Origin: an uncultured bacterium
GTDB taxonomy: Bacteria > Bacillota_I > Bacilli_A > RF39 > UBA660
Direction of reading: 5' to 3'
Length of the DNA stretch: 9,163 bases
NCBI GenBank assembly: GCA_905215635.1
Contig: CAJMQX010000019.1
Coordinates: forward strand, 1 to 9,163
Notes under the pieces: model-generated
Databases searched by the model: none
What the model was told of the DNA's origin: nothing
What the model saw: only the letters and a program-made list of their open reading frames with translations
Shown: in pieces, positions 5,767 to 9,163 of the stretch
Layout of the letters: each line of letters starts with the position of its first letter
Numbering within the stretch: the stretch's first letter is position 1
Translations under genes and position numbers: made by a program

Positions 5767-5795
5767 GAGTTCTTAGTAGTAAAGGGCTCTTATTT
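5761..5795. terminator. Bidirectional terminator whose arms contain both convergent stop codons
   Basis: AAATAAGAGTTCTT (5761-5774) pairs with AAGGGCTCTTATTT (5782-5795), giving 14 pairs including two G-U pairs, with a 7-base loop. A T-rich tail follows on the plus strand (GTTTT, 5796-5800) and a weaker one on the minus strand. The TAA of the plus-strand gene (5764-5766) pairs exactly with the stop codon of the minus-strand gene (5792-5790). Confidence 0.75.
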
Positions 5796-6440
5796 GTTTT
5801 CTAAATCAGAATATTTTATGATAAAGATGTTTTTATCTTTATAGAATGCATAGAAAATATCTGATAATTTTAATTGTTTTACTTCAAGAAGTTTATCAAC
5901 AAAAGTAGTATCTTTTTTTAGTTCTTTTAATGTTTCATATTGAATACGACCATCTAGGATTAGAGGTAGTGGCAATGGGGTTCTAGGCTTATTAGAATAT
6001 TCAAATACGGATAATGTTCCATTGTTTTCTAAAATAGCGTATTCTATTTCTTCAATACTGCGGTACCCCTTCCCTCTTAATTGAGTTAATAAATCATCCA
6101 AATTATATTTTTGTCTTACCATTTCGTTAAAATTAACATGACCATTTTTTATAATAAATGAGGGTGCACCATCTAACATTTCTCTTATCTTAGAATTTTT
6201 AAGACTTATATAAGACAAGACTATTTGAAATATTACTAAGACTATGATGGGAATGATAGATGCAAAAATACTTTTACTAGCATCTTCTACACAGATAGCT
6301 ACTAACTCTGCTATTAAGATTGATACTATTAAATCCACAATACCTAATTGTCCTACTTCTCTTTTTCCCATTAAACGATATATTAAAATTATAAATATAT
6401 AGAAAAAACTCATTCTAAAAATTATTTTAAGATATTCCAT
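5790..6440 (-). CDS. DUF421 (YetF-like) membrane protein
   Basis: The 216-residue protein has the DUF421 layout: three N-terminal membrane helices (about 5-23, 33-52 and 57-79), then a cytosolic domain. Family landmarks are GKREVGQL (25-32), the LRGKGYRSIEEIEYAILENNGTLSVF region (121-146), and an earlier GAPSFIIKNG segment (91-100). Proteins of this family, including Bacillus YetF, YrbG and YkjA, are widespread in spore-formers and other Bacillota; their biochemical role is not well settled. The size is near normal and no truncation is visible. The ATG at 6440 has GGTGAT three bases upstream. It diverges from the DUF3792 gene and converges on the 5071-5766 gene. A possible promoter on this strand is an extended -10, TGTTAATAA (6465-6457), with a poor -35, so regulation is unclear. 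Confidence 0.9.
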   Translation of the reverse strand: MEYLKIIFRMSFFYIFIILIYRLMGKREVGQLGIVDLIVSILIAELVAICVEDASKSIFASIIPIIVLVIFQIVLSYISLKNSKIREMLDGAPSFIIKNGHVNFNEMVRQKYNLDDLLTQLRGKGYRSIEEIEYAILENNGTLSVFEYSNKPRTPLPLPLILDGRIQYETLKELKKDTTFVDKLLEVKQLKLSDIFYAFYKDKNIFIIKYSDLENK

Positions 6441-6511
6441 AAAATCACCATTAATATTATTAACAAGTCATAATTAAATATACAAATACATAGATATTAC
6501 TAGGTGATTTG

Positions 6512-6865
6512 ATGATTAAAACTTATTTAAAGTGTTATGGATATTTATTTGGTATGATATTTATACTTACCATTTTGTTAACAATTATTAACTATTTTTC
6601 TAAGATGCCAGTACAATTACTTAAGGTAATTATTCCTCTTATATCATTACTTATTAGTAGTATTTTTCTTGGTAAAAATGTTAAGGAGAAAGGATATATT
6701 GAAGGAATAAAATTTTCATCTTTATATTTAATTTTTATTACTTTATTAAATTTTATATTTAAAACAGGATTTAATTATAAGACTTTTATTGTATATATTC
6801 TCTTTATTATTTGTGGTATTGTTGGAGCAATGATTGGAATAAATATGAAGAGGCAAAATCTATAG
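6512..6865 (+). CDS. DUF3792 / TIGR04086 family small membrane protein
   Basis: The 117-residue protein has four hydrophobic helices: about 10-28, 35-53 (ending in FLGKNVKEKGYIEG), 62-79 and 90-109. The signature is the third-position loop G(K)xxKEKGxxEGxK after the second helix and a glycine-rich last helix (CGIVGAMIGIN) followed by basic residues. Together these fit the TIGR04086/DUF3792 family (YrzE-like), whose function is unknown. I chose the ATG at 6512 over an in-frame TTG at 6509: AGGTGAT (6502-6508) then sits three bases from the start, the same spacing as at four other genes here, whereas the TTG would directly abut it. It is transcribed alone, diverging from the DUF421 gene, and ends with TAG before a strong hairpin. 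Confidence 0.82.
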   Translation: MIKTYLKCYGYLFGMIFILTILLTIINYFSKMPVQLLKVIIPLISLLISSIFLGKNVKEKGYIEGIKFSSLYLIFITLLNFIFKTGFNYKTFIVYILFIICGIVGAMIGINMKRQNL

Positions 6866-6877
6866 TAATAAAGATAT

Positions 6878-6938
6878 AAAACCCTCACTTTATAATATAT
6901 CATGTTTAATAGATATCATATATTGAAGTGAGGGTTTT
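6878..6938. terminator. Bidirectional terminator between DUF3792 and pyrophosphatase genes
   Basis: A perfect 13-bp inverted repeat, AAAACCCTCACTT (6878-6890) against AAGTGAGGGTTTT (6926-6938), has a GC-rich centre that stands out in this A+T-rich DNA. The 35-base apical part can pair further (AATATAT/ATATATT and ATATC/GATAT). T-rich sequence follows on both strands, so it can serve the plus-strand gene ending at 6865 and the minus-strand gene ending at 7018. Confidence 0.8.
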
Positions 6939-7017
6939 CTCATAGTTTACCTGATAACTAGTAGTTTATTTTATTAAATATATTCTAGTTAAATGATAAC
7001 ATTAAGATATTAATTTT

Positions 7018-8631
7018 TTAATTCATTACATCTAAAATACTTGGCAATATTTGCATTTTCCTTGATAGTACTCCTGGAAGATATGTTCCTTCTTCCATTT
7101 CAACACTAAAAGCTTTAGATAGAATTTCTTTACCACTATCACTAAAATAAACGTAAGTACCATTTTTAATAATATCTGTTACAAATAAAGCTATAAACTT
7201 ATATTCATTATTAGCAGTAATACTGTTTAACATTTTGATATAAGCTTGTTTACTCTTATTAATTTCTTCGATATTAGTAGTATATATTTGACCTAAACCA
7301 ATAACACCTTCATCTGTTGGATACTTTTTAAAGTCAGTATATAAGATTTCTTCTTTAGTTTTACCATTTAACTTTGTACCATAAGATAACATATCAAAAC
7401 CATATTTCTTATAATTTACCTTGGCTATTCTAGCTAAATTATTTACGGCATCTCGGTCAATGTTGGTTGTAGTTGGTGAGTTTAAAATCAAAGTATCGGA
7501 AAGAATTCCTGATAGCATAAGGCCAGCCATATCTTTAGGTATTTTAATATTATTTTCTTTATACATTAGATAAATAATAGTATTGGTACTACCTACAGGC
7601 ATATTTCTAAAGTTAATAGGATGTGTTGTGCCTATATTGGCAATGTTATGGTGATCAATTATTTCTAGAATATCAGCTTCTTCTAGACCGATAGCAGATT
7701 GTTCATAGGAATTATGATCTACTAAAATTACTTTCTTTTTGTTATGATATCCTACGTTAACAAACTTAATGATACCAAGACATTTATTATCATTGTTAAC
7801 AATTGGATAGTATGTATATTTTGTTTTTTCAGCTGCTGAGATAAAGCTACTTAAATCTTCATTTTCGTTAACTACGTGAATTTTTTTAGTATTAATAATA
7901 GTTTCTATATTGTTACAGAAATTAAATTTTTTAATTGTATCTAAGTCGCTTAAGCTTGTTCTTATTATATTTACTTTATTAGCTCTAGCTATTTTTAACT
8001 GTTCTTTTTTTACTTCCATATTATTAGTAACAATAATTAGTTTAACTTTTGATTTTACAGCATATTCAATGATACTATAACGATTGCCTGTTATTAGAAT
8101 ATCGTTTTCAGTTAATTCTACTTCATTTATAAAGGTTGTTGAACGATATCCAGGAATAATTAGTCTTCCTTTAATGATATTATCATATTTTAAAACCTTT
8201 TCGCCACCAATAGTTACTAAGATATTCTTATAGTAGGTATCTATTTTAGAATACTCTCCAGATAGGCATTCTTCAGCAATATCTTTCATAGCTACGATAC
8301 CTAGAATTTTCTTTTCTTTATTAACAATAGGAATTTTACTAATTCCTTCTTGTTCCATCTTTTTATATGCTTCATAAATAGAAATATCTGATTGAGCCAT
8401 ATATCCTTTAGAGTAATCTAGATCTTTTACTTTTAGTTTAACATCATTTAAGAACATTGGCTGTTTTACGCCAAAATAATTTAAGGCATATGATGTTTCT
8501 CTTGTTATTGATGATAAAATGACAGGAATGGCATTTATTCCTTGTTTTTTCTTTAAATATGATAAAGTTATAGCAGCAGTAACACTATCTGTATCAGGGT
8601 TACGATGACCAAAAACATATACTTTTTCCAT
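7018..8631 (-). CDS. ppaC: Manganese-dependent inorganic pyrophosphatase with regulatory CBS-DRTGG insert
   Basis: This family II pyrophosphatase hydrolyses PPi to phosphate in the cytosol, pulling biosynthetic reactions forward. The 537 residues follow the CBS-PPase plan. A DHH start carries GHRNPDTDS (8-16; metal ligands His9, Asp13, Asp15). CBS1 (about 74-125), a DRTGG domain (about 127-245, with TGNRYSIIEYA at 181-191) and CBS2 (about 246-296) follow. The DHH half then continues with VDHN (304-307), IDHH (325-328), GSTNT (347-351) and Asp379, and the DHHA2 domain ends the protein with the substrate-binding SRK at 523-525. All catalytic motifs are intact. In characterised family members AMP and ADP inhibit through the CBS pair, and forms with DRTGG are activated by diadenosine polyphosphates; the same is inferred here. 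The ATG at 8631 follows AGAGGA. It begins 18 bases after the flippase gene, so the two probably form an operon, and no separate promoter is visible. Confidence 0.95.
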   Translation of the reverse strand: MEKVYVFGHRNPDTDSVTAAITLSYLKKKQGINAIPVILSSITRETSYALNYFGVKQPMFLNDVKLKVKDLDYSKGYMAQSDISIYEAYKKMEQEGISKIPIVNKEKKILGIVAMKDIAEECLSGEYSKIDTYYKNILVTIGGEKVLKYDNIIKGRLIIPGYRSTTFINEVELTENDILITGNRYSIIEYAVKSKVKLIIVTNNMEVKKEQLKIARANKVNIIRTSLSDLDTIKKFNFCNNIETIINTKKIHVVNENEDLSSFISAAEKTKYTYYPIVNNDNKCLGIIKFVNVGYHNKKKVILVDHNSYEQSAIGLEEADILEIIDHHNIANIGTTHPINFRNMPVGSTNTIIYLMYKENNIKIPKDMAGLMLSGILSDTLILNSPTTTNIDRDAVNNLARIAKVNYKKYGFDMLSYGTKLNGKTKEEILYTDFKKYPTDEGVIGLGQIYTTNIEEINKSKQAYIKMLNSITANNEYKFIALFVTDIIKNGTYVYFSDSGKEILSKAFSVEMEEGTYLPGVLSRKMQILPSILDVMN

Positions 8632-8649
8632 AATTTTTCCTCTTTTCCT

Positions 8650-9163
8650 TTACTCTTTTTCTTTAAAATATCTATTTTTTACATAGAAGAATAGATAGCT
8701 TATTAAAATATATAAAATCATTAAGAATAAAGACTTTATATAGTTATCGGTCTTAATAGGAACTATAAATTCAGCAATTATTAAAATAATACATAGAATA
8801 ATATTTTCATAGAGAGTATTTAATAATTGATTAAAATAACCTTTTTTCTTTTTTAATCCGAACTTTGATAATAAGTAAGTATAATTAATAATTATTGTAA
8901 TAGTTAAACTAATAGCAGTACTTAAAATGTCACCGTATACAAGATTATATCCCATACGATAAAAGGCATTTATTAAAGGAATAGTAATAATTATTTTAAC
9001 TATTAGTCCTGATAATAAGCTAATGATTGAAACAGTTTTATTAATGTTATATTCAAATGTTATATCATACATAGTAATAAATATTAATAAGAAATTCAAC
9101 ATAGCAAGATAAAGTGATTTATCAGGAGCTTGAAATATTAATTTACATGTCAAAGGAGAAACA
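8650..9163 (-). CDS. Polysaccharide/lipid flippase of the MATE-like (MVF/PST) superfamily, C-terminal part; 5' end off the right edge
   Basis: The frame stays open to the right edge, and no ATG start lies in it near the edge. The TTG at 9153 is probably an internal Leu codon (preceding codons give Val-Ser-Pro), so this is the last 171 or so codons of a longer gene. It contains about five to six hydrophobic helices. The pattern LSGLIVKIIITIPLINAF followed by YGDILSTAISLTITIIINY resembles the second half of SpoVB/YtgP/MurJ-type polysaccharide biosynthesis exporters, where the GLxxKxxxxxPL motif recurs. After the fifth helix there is a basic loop (GLKKKKGY), and the protein ends in a charged tail, KNRYFKEKE. 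Members flip lipid-linked precursors or polysaccharide units to the outer face. Which substrate applies, and whether this is YtgP/MurJ-like or another subgroup, cannot be told from this fragment. ppaC follows 18 bases downstream. Confidence 0.78.
   Translation of the reverse strand, partial: VSPLTCKLIFQAPDKSLYLAMLNFLLIFITMYDITFEYNINKTVSIISLLSGLIVKIIITIPLINAFYRMGYNLVYGDILSTAISLTITIIINYTYLLSKFGLKKKKGYFNQLLNTLYENIILCIILIIAEFIVPIKTDNYIKSLFLMILYILISYLFFYVKNRYFKEKE

Noticed and set aside
6955..6991. TAACTAG/CTAGTTA inverted repeat as a separate terminator for ppaC
   Set aside because: The stem is only 7 bp with a 23-base loop and no T run follows on the minus strand; the hairpin at 6878-6938 is a far better terminator.
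9146..9153. Start of the flippase gene at the TTG (9153) or the nearby ATG (9148)
   Set aside because: The TTG lies in a frame that stays open to the window edge and the protein would begin mid-domain; the ATG is out of frame. The gene is better read as truncated by the window.
1..9163. Defence island, toxin-antitoxin pair or prophage
   Set aside because: Fic and CPBP proteins can appear in such systems, but neither has a cognate partner, integrase, transposase or attachment-site repeat in the window.

Overview
The window is an A+T-rich stretch (roughly a quarter to a third G+C by eye) from what looks like a member of the Bacilli, possibly one of the uncultured, reduced gut lineages near the Mollicutes/RF39/Erysipelotrichales. 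The reasons are: a ylbD-ylbE-ylbF...rsmD cluster typical of Bacilli; Gram-positive lipoprotein and DUF421/DUF3792 membrane families; strong sigma-A-type promoters; and Shine-Dalgarno sites matching AGGAGGTGAT. All 11 Trp codons I located are TGG, so the standard code is used. None of the 13 visible stop codons is TGA. The exact taxon is inference.

Layout. Positions 1-637 (minus) hold the N-terminal 212 codons of a Fic-domain protein with its own consensus promoter; its 3' end lies off the left edge. The 260-base gap 638-897 holds that promoter and the terminator of the next gene, and I see nothing else in it. Positions 898-1341 (minus) are a stand-alone type IV pilin-like gene with its own promoter and terminator and a visibly higher G+C than its surroundings. 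Positions 1417-3545 (minus) are a housekeeping cluster, in transcription order ylbD, ylbE, ylbF, pgeF-like and rsmD, with a probable internal promoter before ylbF.

Positions 3638-6865 alternate between strands and encode envelope proteins: a small lipoprotein (+), a CPBP intramembrane protease (-), an unrecognised tail-anchored protein (+), a DUF421/YetF-like protein (-) and a DUF3792/TIGR04086 four-helix protein (+). The lipoprotein/CPBP pair and the tail-anchored/DUF421 pair converge on shared hairpin terminators, and the CPBP and tail-anchored genes diverge from a common promoter region. Positions 7018-9163 (minus) are the C-terminal part of a polysaccharide/lipid flippase followed 18 bases later by a full-length CBS-DRTGG manganese-dependent inorganic pyrophosphatase. 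The DUF3792 and pyrophosphatase genes also converge on a strong hairpin.

The window is mostly housekeeping and envelope biology. I found no CRISPR array, tRNA, rRNA, insertion sequence or clear defence operon. The items most worth a second look are the orphan pilin, the unrecognised tail-anchored protein, the altered ylb cluster (pgeF where ylbG normally lies, no coaD after rsmD, a YlbF without its cysteine tail), the Fic protein with an intact self-inhibitory motif, and the regular GGTGAT-N3-ATG spacing at many starts.
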